Shown: positions 20,029-32,346, counted from the first letter of the stretch. The stretch is 64,000 nt of DNA from Blumeriella jaapii (GCA_009599575.1 VWND01000008.1:496001-560000); one strand, 5' to 3'. Notes: a model not told the origin generated them from the letters alone. Program-made: numbers and translations.

Positions 20029-23000
20029 ATGGCGCCCGCCGACGTTGCGTTCCACGGCGATTCGACTTCGACGACACGGCCCAAAAGCTCACCAAGTCTC
20101 TCGAGCCTGGGAGGATATGGGGACTTCTCTCCCCGCCGGCAGCCATTTCGCCGGATCCAGCCTTCATCGCGGCTTCGGCAGCCTCCCAGATTGTCACGTC
20201 GGATGAATACGACAGCCATGCCGACGCCTGGCCCAACCAACACGCAATCGAGCCCTACGGGGAGACGGCTCTCGTCGCACCCCCCCGCCCTGGCTCTGGT
20301 CAATAAATTCCTGGATCAACTTCTCTTTAACTTCCTCTCCGTGTCAAAGTCAACCTCGCTGTCATCGCTCCGTCCCGCGGTGGCGGAAGTCTTGAGACCG
20401 AAGCTCTCGAAGGATGCAATAGCTGGGGCGGATCAGGAACTACTCGAGTACTTGGGTGGTGGAGAGGAGGAGGAGGAGGAGGAGCTGGTGGCACACAATG
20501 GGCTCGAGCCGAGCAGCGAATGGGATTTGGAACACGTCTGGAAGCGGACACGACTGCGCTGCATGGTCTATTCTTCGCTTGGGGATTTGGAGGAGGAAGA
20601 TGAGGAGCGGGAGCAACTGGATGGCCCTCCTGGCTTCAGCAACCGGTTGTCAAACAACCCCGGCGTCGTGTCCCCCGCAGCCGCCATTTTCCTAACGTCC
20701 ATCCTGGAATACATGGGCGAGCAAGTCTTGGTGGTTGCTGGGCAAGCGGCCTACTCCAGATTGAGAACGAAGACCGAGAAGGAGGAAAAGGATGCGTCAC
20801 AGACGCTTGCAGATATCGTGGACCGAGTCGTGGTCGAGGAGAATGATATGGAACGGGTTGCCCTGGACCGAACTTTGGGTCGACTATGGAGAGGCTGGAA
20901 GAAGCGGATACGATCACCGACACCTTCAGTCTCGCATTCTCGTTCATTCTCCCGCGAGTCCTTGCATTCTTTGCTCGAGACCAACGAGTTTGCGAATGGT
21001 GGGCTTGCTAGAGATGCCATAAAAGTGGACGGTCGACGGCCATCTTTGGCTGCCGTTTTGGCTGAGATCGAATATGCTGCCCTGGTACCTCTCCCGATGA
21101 GTGACGACGATGTTCGAGAGATCGAAATTCCGGGCCTTGCTCATTATACCCATGAGGAGAAAACGCTTTCGGGTGAGGAGGAGGGGATTCGTCTCCCATC
21201 ACGCCCAAAGAGCTTGGTGAACTTCACCCACCGCGAGCAGGAGCCTCTAGAAACATCGACTCGGGCACTCAGGAAGCGATCGAGTTCCTTGCCTTTAGCG
21301 CCACCGTTGTTCTTCGCCAAACGCCAAAAGCCATCAGTTGACGCTGCAGAGCAAGACAACAAGTCTGCAACAGTAAAACCGGAGCACGACGAAGCCGAAA
21401 CTGCGAAAGATCTCACTGCAACACAACTAGATAATTCATACCCCGCTGCTGAGGACCAAAAAGGTGTCGATGCTGGCGTCCCCACAGGAGCCGTGGCAAC
21501 CTCTGCTGCCAACGGCGAGGTACCGCAAACATTCTTCTTTGACACTAAAGAGCCCGAGCTGGAAGAAGTATCGGTTGAGGAGCCTCGAATCGTGACCTCT
21601 TCTCGCGTGTCTTTTAGCGGCCGAGCGTCGCCAGAAGATGGAAAAGTCACATCGTCAAGACACAGCACTCACTCCCTGCGGCTGATTGATGTTCAATCGC
21701 GAAAGAATTCAGTCGGGTCACGACACAGCTCTGTTGATCCCATAAATGATCTTGGAAGCCCTCGATCCGTCATCATCACTAGATCAAGCAGTGCATATTC
21801 TCCTGCGGTTTCCGACGAACAGACACCACGCGTAGGCAGCCCCGTCCTGGGAGGTCTTACCACTAGTCCCATTGATCACAGTGGCTCATCCTTGAGCCAA
21901 AGACGTGCCAGAAGCAGTGCTGGTCATTCTATCTCCGAAGCTGAGGAAGATCTCAGCCCGGCGTTACCGACTCCCAGGGCGTCCCAAAGTGTTGACTTAG
22001 ATGACACGCCCACCTCGCGAACATTTACATCAACATACGATAGACCTCAGCCGGCAGCTTTCGTTCTGGCCCCTGCTCCTATGACCAAACATGCTCTAGA
22101 CGTTGCAGGTGCACCCGCTCCCAAATTTCGCTCGAATCTAACGGTCGGTTCGTCGACCCCCGGAGTTGAAAATGGCGTGCCTCCTCTCACGCCCTTGCGA
22201 GAAATGATGGAAATAGCCAGGGACACTTCGGATGAGTACAGCTCTGTTGCTCCCAGCACCGATGCCCAGAGTATCAAGGACAATGTTATGCACGAACATG
22301 TTCGGACGCCATCCACCTCTACGGTTCCTTACTACCAGCCAGCTCCACCCCCAGCGGTAGAAGAGGAGACTTCTAGTCGAGGTCCAGCAAACTATCAACC
22401 CGCTCCTCCATCATCGGTAGATCAGCACACGCCGAATCAAGTCCAACCAGTAACGGGGCGTTCGTCTCCTCCCCGCTCTGTGGCCCCAGAAATTCCGACT
22501 CGAGGTGCAAGATCTCTTCACACATCAAGGTCTAGCTCATCTTCTGGCTCGCACAGGATGAAGGCAGTCCGAACATCCGAAGACAGTGGGCCCAAAGCCG
22601 TGGAGTCCAAGGGACAAAGCTTTGAGCAACTCATACGAAGTGACCAAACCATCCAATACACCCTGACACCGCACAACATGCGTGAGATTGAGGTATGCAC
22701 CGCTATCACCGCGATGCTTACTACAGAATGCTAATGCTGCAATGCAGGTGGGCCCAGAGTCTCCCAGATACTACACGCCACCTATGCGTCTCCAAGATAG
22801 ACCTTTGACGGGGCGATCACATTCGTCTTCTGTCGGAAAGTATACAAATGGCCTCAATTCTCCTAAGGATGCTGCGAAATCTATCGGTTCGAACAAATCA
22901 GCTTTCAAGCCTGTCTCAAGCCCCCCACCCAATACAGGGTCCAAGTTACGACCGAATGCTCCAGAGCCCCGTGATGCTCGAATTGATCAGGACTCTACTG

Positions 23001-24224
23001 GGGACTTTGCTGAATTCATCAGAAGCACGGGTAAGCCACGTCGGACACGAATCTGAGTCTTCCATTTGTTTCTCGCCTCATCAAAACAAACCGCTGACTA
23101 ATTTCATAGGCCCTGTCAACTCGTTTGAACCTATGCCGCTCACAGCACCGGCCTCTGCCAATGCCAGTACCAATGTCGCTCCAAGGTTTATCAGCTCATC
23201 AGGTGTTCCTCGGACCGGATCAGCTAGTTCAACACCAAAACGTGCATCGTCGTCTGCAGGTCGAACCAAGCTTCAAGCCCGGGATGCCGTGATATCGCGC
23301 GGGGATAGTGTCAGCGATTTGATCGATTTCGTGAGATCAGGACCCCAAACGGAGAAGCAAGATCACCGCATACCTCGTACCATTGCGCCTTTCAAGACTT
23401 CAATGGATTCGGACCTAATGGTTGGTGCTATTGGTGGCAAGGCCGTCGATGCCACTTTGCCTGATTTGCATCCCAGCTTAGGAACATCCATCACCAGTTC
23501 CGTGACTTCCCAGAGTGCGCTTCTCAGTAACACTCGGAATAAGGCATTGTCAGGTCAGAGTCCGAATCCTTTTGAAGAGGAAGACATGATGCCCAAGCGT
23601 AAGACTCGACGAGTACGCGATATTTATGCCATCGACTTTTCGGATGAAGAAGATGGCGACTTTTTCTCTTCGAGGCCTCCCCCTATAGTGGAAGAGGAGA
23701 GTTTAGCCGATTTTCTCAGAAATGTGCCACCACCACCTGAACCGGAATCTGTGGTGTCGAGGCCCACTTCCAGCAAGTTGAAGAAGAAGCAAAGCTCTAC
23801 GAGCCTCTTGTCCCGATTCGGACGCAACAACTCTACGTCAGGCAAATCCAATATTACCAAGCCACAGTCGCGAGGCCAAGAGCCTACCCCCGCCTCTGGA
23901 GCTAGGAAAACTGCTCTCTACACTCCTATCGCTGCAAAGTATAGCACGACCTCGCCATCAGCTTACGATCAGCCCCGAACCGGCAGCAACTACGTCTCCC
24001 AACTCGATTCTGCACGCGGCAACAGAGTTGCTCAGAAGAACTACCAACCTCGCGAAGCAGTGTACACCCCTCAATCCCAGACCAACGCTTTAGCCGAATT
24101 CTTGCTCAGCAGCGAGCCTGCCAGCAGCGTTCAAGCCCAACCTAAGACTTTTGCGCCAACCCTACAGAAAGAAGAAGCGTCTACGTTCCAACGCATGTTT
24201 GGTCGTCGGAAGGCGGCTCGCTAA
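20029..24224 (+). CDS. Large disordered protein with H2A-like histone-fold segment
   Basis: Exons 20029-22692, 22748-23030 and 23110-24224 give 1353 residues. Residues ~86-290 are the only ordered region: a helix (ALVNKFLDQLLFNFLSV), an acidic loop (poly-E, ~146-153), then VSPAAAIFLTSILEYM with EQVLVVAGQAA (~214-241) and VEENDMERVALDRTLGRLW (~269-287). The second part resembles the alpha-2 and C-terminal helices of histone H2A in motif and order. The rest is Ser/Pro-rich and charged. Four short hydrophobic motifs recur near the C-terminus (FAEFIRS, LIDFVRS, LADFLRN, LAEFLLS), suggesting repeated docking sites. Similar Pezizomycotina proteins are often auto-labelled flocculation protein, which nothing here supports: no signal peptide or GPI signal is seen. 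I call it a conserved fungal protein of unknown function, possibly nuclear. Confidence 0.7.
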
Positions 24225-24946
24225 TAAGCTGGCCATTTGTGACGCCTCTTTGTGCTTGTCGCATCAGCCAGGCCTGCCATTTACTGTGTCCTTTTTCTAT
24301 CTTGTACATTTCCGCCGCCAACATATCATTTTTGCCTGGCCTCCGTCATTTGGTTGAGCTATTTATTGTTGTTATAATTTAGTAGATACCAGATGATGCT
24401 TTACGAAGCCATTTTTGATGACCTCGCCAACGCGGCACTTCTCTGCTTATTTGGGCAGATTGGATAAACCAACGTACATTTATTGGGACATAGGAAGGTG
24501 ATGGATATATGCATTGATTGGATGAAGGAGAGAGCTGGAGCTTATGACTGGTACTGTCTTATCAAACATGTTGTCTACCTAATTTGCAAGACTTTTATGA
24601 CTTGCCTGTCCCCGTTGTGTAAATTTTATCGGTGCTTCATGTTCCCAATCCTCCAGCTATATAATGGTAGATAAGGTAAGGTAAGAAAGAAGAGCCACCC
24701 CTTGTCCATACAATGCCTGATTCAAATCTCAACACAAAGAGCGCGATATTCATCACCCCCGGCTTTACGCACTGTCCCACATGCGTGCGGAAACACGTGA
24801 CGTTGTAGCCTGCGCTGTCTTCCTACAGTACTTGTTCGTCTGCTCTTTTCTCTGAACCTGTCTACTTTGATACTCTTTTCTGCAGCTATTCGACTCCTTT
24901 TTATTGTCACTCAAAAAGTACTTTCTTGGTCGACGAGCAAGCCGAT
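24225..24946. other. Intergenic, no gene seen
   Basis: This is 3' sequence of the preceding gene followed by the promoter of the F-box gene. A CACGTGA core lies near 24794 and a CTACAGTACTTG motif near 24825-24836. No coding potential was recognised. Confidence 0.5.
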
Positions 24947-27900
24947 ATGGGCGGCTGGGACTCTTATTGCGCGTTCTGCGCGGGTCCGTTTTCCGTGTGG
25001 GATCCATTCCTAGAGGAGATGGATGATGGAGGTTCGGGCTATGATAGGAGTGTGATCAGTGCCGAGGGTGTGCTTCTCTTGTTGGTTTTCGTGATGTTGT
25101 ATCCTCTTGAGTGAGCGTTGAACTGGAAAGATGAGAGAGCTGACAAGTGTGCAGATCTGCAATGGATAGGAGATGCTCGGGTGCTGGGATTCAACCCGGC
25201 AAGTCCTGGTGTGAACAAGTAAGTCACTTGAAATCTCTCAAAAAGGATGCAATTTGCATGTGGTGGTGTCGTGAGATCAGTCTGGTGGTGGGTTTGGAGA
25301 AAGAGGCTGATGGTGTATACGGGCAGATGCTTCGTGACCGGGCGGGCGCAGTCAATAGGTTTTGTAGTCCTGGCCCCGACATAGTACCTCAATCATTGGA
25401 ACAGGGAAGCTGACTTTCTCACAGGGCGAGATGAGATGCGAGATAGGCGATGATCCTAATGTAGCCCTGAGCACATTTAACATCAACCATCCAAGATACA
25501 CCACTATCGTCGCGTAAGCCCTCTATCAATTTCCACGTACAAATTACAGTACTTGGATACTCAAAGAGAGTAGATATTCCGACTATGACCCCGACGAGCC
25601 GCTCGCCGTGCCCTTCCACCAGTCCTGCCTGCTGCTGTTCGCTAAAGCGCTAGAGTTTGAGATGACTGGCAAATGTAGTGCCGGCCGAACGTGGAAAGAT
25701 ACAGTCGATACAGATGTGCTGTATGCGACTGTGAGTAAGCTGCACAAGAGTTGCCAGCGCGTACTGAGCTTGGAGTATGGAGAGCTGGATGAGATGAAGA
25801 GTGTGCAGTATTGGAGGAACCAGCCCGGTCATGAGGTAAATTTTGACCCTCTCAACCGCAGTTCGCCTCTCGAGGGTAATGATGGCTTGGGCGGAGGAGC
25901 TGACATGTCTCAGGCATGGGTATCGAACCCTTTCTCCAGCCCTCAAATCTCATCCTTTTTTTCAACTTTGCAAGACGACACGATCTCTCTACCACCAAGC
26001 AAAGCACTACCGATCCCGACCTCGCCAACACAGAACTTTACCCCTTTCTCAAAGCTCGCTAAAGAAGTTACCTGTGAGATTCTCCTCTACATATCCCACG
26101 GAGACCTTCGGGGTTTCGCGCTCTCGGGTCTCCTCCCTTTCGCGATATCGACCATGCCCTCGTTCTGGCACCGGAAGCTCAGAGTCGATATGCCCTTCCT
26201 CTGGGACTTCCCCGTCTGCGAACCCCCCCGCGACTGGTTCCAAATCTATCATGAGCTGCGCCGACACTGTTTCGCTACCACGCCCGAGACGGAGCATGAC
26301 GAGGCAGACGTGCTGCGGGTGGTGGGAGGAAGAGACGAGAGTTTGGTGCTCGGGCTGGCGAACCGACGACGCGTGTGGGAGACTTGCAGCCAGCTGGCTG
26401 AGCTGTATGTGGAAGAGATGCCGGAGGAGGGTGCTGGCGGGAAGCTGGTGGTGCGGGAAATTCTGGAGGGAAGTGTAAGTTTGGGGATGCCGATTGTGGC
26501 AGCTCCTGTTGAGAAGGGGGCGAAGTACATCTCTGGTTATCTAGTCTCGGAGTGGGATGATTTGGATAGGGATTTGGAGCTGACGTTTCATTTTGAGAGG
26601 GGACCGGCGGGGAGGTTGTGTGGTATTGAAAGAGTCGGGAAGGGCGTTCTGGGGGAGCGCGGAGAGGGTGTGAGCGTGCTTGTGGCGAAGGGAGCTTACG
26701 TACGGGGTTTCGAGCTGAATGTTGAAGGGGCTGGAGAAATTGGGGAAAAGGACAGAGTGGGGATTACTGGTGTCAAGGTAAACAATACCCTGCTCTTCCG
26801 GTAAGAAGCTGCTCTGACGGTGCACAGCTTTTGTTCCATGGTGGAAGCCATCAGCAGGTCGGGGCTCATGTCGGGGACAAGAGGCTGATGACTGCGAGCC
26901 AAGGCACAATTATCACGGGCTTGGTTGGTGAATTGGGAGTAAATCTCCTCTACCTACATATTTTTGCCTAGGGCCAATAGCTGACGTTTTAAAGAGCGGA
27001 GTTATCCAACGGCTTGGCCTCCTCCGATGCCCCAGAGGTATCAGTAAGCTATCTTCTACTTCCAGGGTTTATACTCTTCTTCTAATGTTGTCGTCTAGAC
27101 GTAGCTCCCACGACCATACCAGGAGTCCAACGCCATCTTTGGAGAGCAAAGATACCGCCGCTCAATGTCCAAGTGACGGATTACCAAACTGGATAGTAAG
27201 TACCTATCAAACTTTTGTTTTTCTCAACTCGTTTCTGCGTACCGAATCTATTCCACCCTCTCACCCCCTCACCCGCTGAAACGATGTCTAGCTGGATACC
27301 TGACCGCTCCTACGACACGATCCCGATGCACGCTCTCCTCTTTGGCGCCACTCCACCCGATCTGTCCAGGATTTCGGGGTTCTCATCCGATGCCAAACTT
27401 AGGTCCTTCGGTATCCATTTCTCCGACGGGACGGAAGAGAGAATCGGGCCGGACGACGCGAACGAACACGACCGGAAAGTGTTCAAGATTGACGGCGCGG
27501 GCGGGGAGAAGATCGTCAAGGTCGAGATTGGCATGAATCAATTGCCGTTGGCTATCAAGGTAACTCAACTGACTAGTCTCTTCCTTTCCTCGCCCTATCT
27601 TCATCCTCTTCTCTTCGAGGGTGTGCGGTACACCCATGAACCGACTTAACGATGCTGATGAGTGTCCCATATGTATAGCTTACTACCAACAATTCACGCC
27701 TCGCCTTCTTCGGCGAGAACCAGAAAAACACGCACTGGATCTACCAGGAATCCGACACGTACGCGATCACCGGCATCTACGCCAGCTGGGGCTATAGGGA
27801 CAGAACATGCACCTCCATCTCGGTCCTCTCTGCCGCTTGGGCAGGGCCTGAAGAGGGGGGTATGGGGATCGTGGGACAGAACGATATGACGAGTTGGAGC

Positions 27901-28005
27901 CCACCGAATGCTGATGAGTTGAGGATCTCGACGGGCGTGGGGAGCGAGTCAATTGCTGTTGTGGGGGAGGAGGATTATGTGAGGTTCGTGGGGCGGTGGT
28001 GGTGA
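24947..28005 (+). CDS. F-box family protein, multi-exon
   Basis: About ten exons encode roughly 755-763 residues. The N-terminus MGGWDSYCAFCAGPFS is the Cys-rich start of a family expanded in Pezizomycotina. A SWIM/zinc-like DEPLAVPFHQSCLLLF block follows, then an F-box (FSKLAKEVTCEILLYI...LRGFALSGLLPF, ~residues 205-250) and a long C-terminal beta-rich region found in such proteins (KVEIGMNQLPLAIK, ITGIYASWGY). F-box proteins recruit substrates to SCF ubiquitin ligases; the substrate is unknown. Approximate exons: 24947-25067, 25155-25218, ~25405-25513, 25550-25835, 25914-26777, 26828-26938, 26995-27037, 27099-27195, 27292-27559 and 27679-28005. The exon near 25405-25513 is uncertain. The family-like reading (NKEADFLTGRDEM) needs one base removed at GG 25446-25447; weaker splice choices keep the frame. 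Confidence 0.7.
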
Positions 28006-28735
28006 AGGGTTTTCTGTATTCTTGATAGGAGACAAAGTAGACTGGGAGGAAGGAAGAGGAGGACATAGATGTCAGCAGGAGCTTTACTCGTCTACGGAAT
28101 AGCATCAATCTTGGCACTGTAGTGTAGTATTTCCTTCTGAATTATGCATCTCAAAGTGGTTCTCTACAAAGCATGAAATCTAGTATGAGTTGTCGTAGGT
28201 AATTCACTCTCCATACCTACTGTGTCTACAGTATGTACACACAGCACAGCACTTAGACGAGGCCGAGTGTTATTACCCGAGTCCGAACACCGCCACATCG
28301 CTTAACCTGTGGCTTTCGTTGCGATAGTGGCGGTGCTGGCTGCTGGCTGGTAGCTGCACGTGCTCAGAGGCCTCTCTCCTTTCGATCAACGAGCATTCAT
28401 TCTTTCGTTCTTCCATTCACCGAAATCTCCAGCCAACAACACAACAACACAACACCGTGTGTATTACCTTCCGCTCCTCCTCCAACACTGTCTCTGCCGG
28501 TCGAGCGCTTCTCACCTTCCAGCTAGGCATCCAGACAACCCAAGACTTGAAGATCACATCACGTGACACATAGCAACTCCTCAAAGCGCCAACATTCACG
28601 GTCACTTATCACACCTTCTCTTTGATGAACTTGGGCCTTTTTCAGACCCCGGACTCGAGTTATCTAGGAACACCTCCACCCTCGGCGCTTAGACAGCTGG
28701 TACCACGGCCACTGCTCGTCCTCAGAGCCGCCAGA
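28006..28735. other. REX3 promoter and F-box 3' region
   Basis: No gene is seen. Features are CACGTG at about 28356-28361, TCACGTGA at 28559-28566 and a CTACAGTATGTAC motif near 28230. Translation could in principle begin upstream of the REX3 family start, at 28622 in frame. Confidence 0.5.
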
Positions 28736-30760
28736 ATGTTTACTGCCAAAGGTCTCTTCTCGGAGATCGTGTGTCCATACCAGGAAACATGCATTCTACC
28801 AAGGTGTATGTTCAGACACGTCGATGTGAAAAAGGTGCCCGCAGAGCCCATGGTCACGAGCCAGGATCAGTTGGGGGCTGGGAATGGGCTTGGGCAGCGC
28901 AAACGCCAGAAACTCGACGGCGGGAATGAGGATGGACAGCACGGAGGGGGAGTACAAACTCCAGCTCCTCCGGATGCGAGGGTGGATGAAAAGGCGCCCA
29001 GGAAGACTTTTGCGGCCACGAGAGAGATCTCGCCGCCGCCTTTGAAACGGAACACAGAGAATGGCACTTCGATACCAGCAAAGTCTCGGCCTCTAAAGGA
29101 CCGCCCAAGTGCTGTGGTCGCCCCGAAGACTGCAGTCCGTACCCCAGCGAAGGTGACGCCGAAGAAAGAAGGTTTGAATCCACGTGCACTCAAGTACAAA
29201 GCCCCAGCAGGCCACGATATGCGTTTCAGACTGCTCAAAGCTCTACATTCGGAGTTCGACCGTTTGAACTCAGAGCTAGCCAAAGATGCCAGTGATGCCG
29301 AGAAGGAATTGGTTCTGTCGGAGCAAGCCCTAATCACTCGAGCTCTTGATGTCGAGGAAGACGCCGCGGCTTCAGCTGCTATCTATTCCAATCTTGTGAA
29401 AAACAAGATATTGACCTACAAGCGAATGAAAGTTTTGCAGTGGGTGGAGGAGAGAAAGAAAGAGGTTGCACAGGAGAAAGCCAACCAAGCTGCTCTGAGG
29501 TCAGATAAACCAATTGCTAAGCCTTCTGTGCCTCCGAAAGAGATTGAAACCGGATTAAGCACCCAAGAAGAACTCGCTCTGCTTCACAGACTCTACACCC
29601 CCGTCTCGAGTCTAGCACAGCACGGATACGTTGTCTCGGTCCCAACCGAGAAGGAGATTGAGACTGCCAAGCAGGGCGTGGAAGCTGCTCAAGGCTGGGA
29701 AAACTGCGATCGCTGCAAGTCCCGCTTCCAGGTCTTTCCGGGCCGAAGAGAAGAGGACGGTGCTCTGGCTTCAGGCGGGAAATGTACTTACCACTTTGGC
29801 AAACCATACTGGCAAGAACGCTCTGCCACGGATCCCAAGGCCAAGCGAGAAAAGCGATTCAGGTGCTGTGGAGAGTCTCTCGGCGAGTCTACTGGATGCA
29901 CCACATCTGATAACCACGTCTTCAAGATCACGGAGGTCAAGAGACTCGCTGCCATCTTGAACTTTGAAGAGACGCCGGAGAACCCGGCAAAGGCATCTGA
30001 TCGCCCCGTCTGTATCGATGGGGAGATGTGCTACACGGTCTACGGTCTCGAGCTCGTCCGCCTGACGGCCACATCCTGGCCCACAGGCTCCCTCCTCTTC
30101 GACGTCCTCGTGCGTCCCATGGGCCCGATCCTCGACCTCAACTCCCGCTACTCCGGCGTCTGGCCCAAGGACCTGGCCGAGGCCCTCCCCTGGTCCGCTG
30201 ATCAGCCCGCAGCCCCCGCAGCCCCCGCAGCTCCCGGAGCGAAGAAGTCAGGCCTCTGCATCGTCGACTCCCCGGCAGCTGCCCGCGCCATCCTCTTCTC
30301 GCACCTGTCTCCCGCCACGCCTCTCATCGGCCACGGCCTGGAGAACGACCTCAACGCCTCGCGCGTCATCCATCCGACCATCATCGACACGGCGCTCTTG
30401 TACCCGCACAAAGCCGGCCTGCCCTACCGCAACGGCCTCAAGATGCTCATGCAGACCCACCTCAATCGCCACATCCAGGTGGTCGTCGACGGCGAGATGG
30501 ACGGGCACGACAGCAAGGAAGACGCCAATGCCGCCGGCGACCTGGTCCGGTTTGCCCTGGCGAACGAGTGGATGAAGCTGAAGGGGAAGGGCTGGGTGGT
30601 GCAGGATGGGGAGTTCAGACCGCCTCCTGCGCCTAGAGAGGGGCCGCAGGGCGGACTGAGTGTGAGTGAGCTGGAGAGGGAGGGGCCGATTAGGATCTTG
30701 ACTAGTGAGGGCGCTGGGCGGAAGAGGGAGAGGAAAGAGATGGAGGATGATCTGGATTGA
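28736..30760 (+). CDS. REX3: RNA exonuclease 3 (DEDDh family)
   Basis: A single exon gives 674 residues from the ATG at 28736, chosen because MFTAKGLFSEIVCPY is the family N-terminus; an in-frame ATG at 28622 would add 38 residues. A CCCH-like zinc motif (CPYQETCILPRCMFRH, ~residues 13-28) opens the protein, followed by a disordered middle and a second Cys-rich block (CDRCKSRFQVF, with CTYHFG and RFRCCGES). The exonuclease domain lies at ~420-640. DGEM gives the first two acidic residues, GHGLENDL the third, and HDSKEDA the catalytic His-Asp. Rex3 relatives trim the 3' ends of RNase MRP RNA, U5 snRNA and 5.8S precursors. A run of Ala-Pro repeats (~residues 489-499) interrupts the domain and is probably a loop. 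Confidence 0.9.
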   Translation: MFTAKGLFSEIVCPYQETCILPRCMFRHVDVKKVPAEPMVTSQDQLGAGNGLGQRKRQKLDGGNEDGQHGGGVQTPAPPDARVDEKAPRKTFAATREISPPPLKRNTENGTSIPAKSRPLKDRPSAVVAPKTAVRTPAKVTPKKEGLNPRALKYKAPAGHDMRFRLLKALHSEFDRLNSELAKDASDAEKELVLSEQALITRALDVEEDAAASAAIYSNLVKNKILTYKRMKVLQWVEERKKEVAQEKANQAALRSDKPIAKPSVPPKEIETGLSTQEELALLHRLYTPVSSLAQHGYVVSVPTEKEIETAKQGVEAAQGWENCDRCKSRFQVFPGRREEDGALASGGKCTYHFGKPYWQERSATDPKAKREKRFRCCGESLGESTGCTTSDNHVFKITEVKRLAAILNFEETPENPAKASDRPVCIDGEMCYTVYGLELVRLTATSWPTGSLLFDVLVRPMGPILDLNSRYSGVWPKDLAEALPWSADQPAAPAAPAAPGAKKSGLCIVDSPAAARAILFSHLSPATPLIGHGLENDLNASRVIHPTIIDTALLYPHKAGLPYRNGLKMLMQTHLNRHIQVVVDGEMDGHDSKEDANAAGDLVRFALANEWMKLKGKGWVVQDGEFRPPPAPREGPQGGLSVSELEREGPIRILTSEGAGRKRERKEMEDDLD

Positions 30761-31045
30761 GCTCGACAGTCCTCGACAGGGCATGGAATTGCCAGATTGA
30801 TGTGGACGAGCACTTAGCACAAATGGAGCACGAGAGATCCTCATGAACTAGCTTGTCACGCATCTGCTTATTCGATGTCCTTCCAGCGCTACATGCTACA
30901 TACACCTAGACATCACATCCTTAACTACGGCTTGGAGGCCAAAATCCCCTGCCTTGACAAAATCTGAGTAGACCGACACGTACTCCGAACCAAATGCTCC
31001 GCCCCGTTCCTGCCGAACGCCAGCTGTAGACGGGTAGTCAAACCC

Positions 31046-32245
31046 CTAAAAATCACCATCCATCATCCACTCCTCCACGATCCTCATAAACTTGGCGACG
31101 AACGCCTCCAGGTGGAAGATGACCTTGGTACCCATGCGGATCCGATGCTCGTAGAACGCGCTCCACTTGACGACGTCCGCCTTCAGGGCATCGTCGACCA
31201 GCGGCACGAGCTTGAACGTCAGGGTCTTCAGGATCGTCGTCGGCGGGATGCAGTGCGTGAGGAGGTCGTAGAGCTTGGCGCGGACTTGCAGGATGCGGGC
31301 GGGGGAGTGCTCGGCCATGACTTCGGAGGCGACTTGCGAGATGAGCGCTTCCCAGTCGGGCGGCGGGATGGGCGTGGTGTCCGTGACTTTCTCGCTGTAG
31401 GAGGTGGACTCTGTCAGCAACCCACCATACCGCGTGTCTGGGGGCAGAGATCTGGGCACGCCGAAGGGGAGAACAAACTCACTTCTGCGCGTGCACCGCC
31501 TCGAGCATCAACAACGCCCTCCTCAGATTCCGGCCGCTCTCCCTCGCAATCCTTTCATTCAGCCCGGCGCTGACGCTCCACCCCTCCCTCTTCGCACTCT
31601 TCTCCAGCACGCCGCAGATCTCCGTCTCGCTCGGCGCCGCCACCCGGACCAGCAACGTCCTGGAGCGGATCGGCGCGATGATGTTCGCCGTGCTGTTCGC
31701 CAACAGGATCAGCCTCAGATTCGGGCTGTACTTCTCCATGGTCCTGCGCAGCGCCGCCTGCGCGTCGCGCGTGAGGTGGTCCGCCTCGTTGATGACAACG
31801 ACCTTGAAGCGCTGCTTGGCGCTGGTGTCGACCTGCTGCGTCTGCGCCACCTCCTTGAGCAGGTCCTGCACGACGACGCGGTCGTAGTTGCCGACGTCCG
31901 ACGGCGTGATCTCGAGGTGGTACACCGACGACACGATGTTGAACTCCAGCTTGCGGTTCGACGTCGTCTGGAAGACCCGCGAGTCGATCTTGATCTTCTC
32001 CACGCCCGGCCCGTACAGCTCCTTGAGCGTCGCTACGATGCGCGTTTTCTTGCCGGCGCCCGAGGGCCCGTAGACGAGGAGGTGAGGGAAATCGCCGCTC
32101 TGCGCCTAGGAGATTTTGTGAGAATGAACCTGGAGCACTTTGGGAGAAGGGGCCGCACGAGGGAGTGTAAACGGTCGGAGAGCTCTGGATGGTATGTCAG
32201 TTGGTCGAGAGACCGGGGCCGATGCTTGTCCACGAGGAGCGCCAT
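31046..32245 (-). CDS. RFC5: Replication factor C subunit 5 (clamp loader)
   Basis: Exons 32245-32159, 32105-31483 and 31394-31046 give 352 residues, the usual size. MALLVDKHRPRSLDQLTYH is the conserved start. The Walker A is GPSGAGKKT, with the KK that is typical of Rfc5/human RFC3. The Walker B-like VVINEADHLTRDAQAALRRTMEKY has Asn in place of the DEAD Asp, again normal for this non-catalytic subunit. Sensor-region SRTLLVRVAAP follows, then the C-terminal collar. The RFC pentamer loads PCNA at primer-template junctions in S phase; Rfc5 is also part of checkpoint and Ctf18 loaders. Intron 1 uses an uncommon GTGCGG donor. Two MluI cell-cycle boxes lie just upstream. Confidence 0.93.
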
Positions 32246-32313
32246 TGTTCTGTGAGAAGAGGGTGAGTGAGGAGGAGTGGGTGAAGAGTGTTGATGCAGC
32301 AAAATTGGACTTT

Positions 32314-32346
32314 ACGCGTGCGGGCGAGTTGACGCGTCGATTTTCG
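32314..32346 (-). promoter_or_regulatory. Two MCB (ACGCGT) elements upstream of RFC5
   Basis: ACGCGT occurs at 32314-32319 and 32332-32337, followed by TTTTCGCG at 32341-32348. They lie 69-103 bases upstream of the RFC5 ATG. ACGCGT is the MBF binding site that drives G1/S transcription of replication genes in yeasts; the function here is inferred from sequence and gene identity. Confidence 0.7.

Noticed and set aside
25836..25913. Retained in-frame segment in the F-box gene
   Set aside because: The 78 bases read through without a stop, but a good donor (GTAAAT), CTGAC branch and CAG acceptor, plus better family-like sequence across the junction, favour an intron.
31404..32255. 283-codon open frame on the plus strand
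   Set aside because: Antisense to RFC5, Arg/Asp-rich composition typical of a complement of GC-rich coding DNA, no domain.
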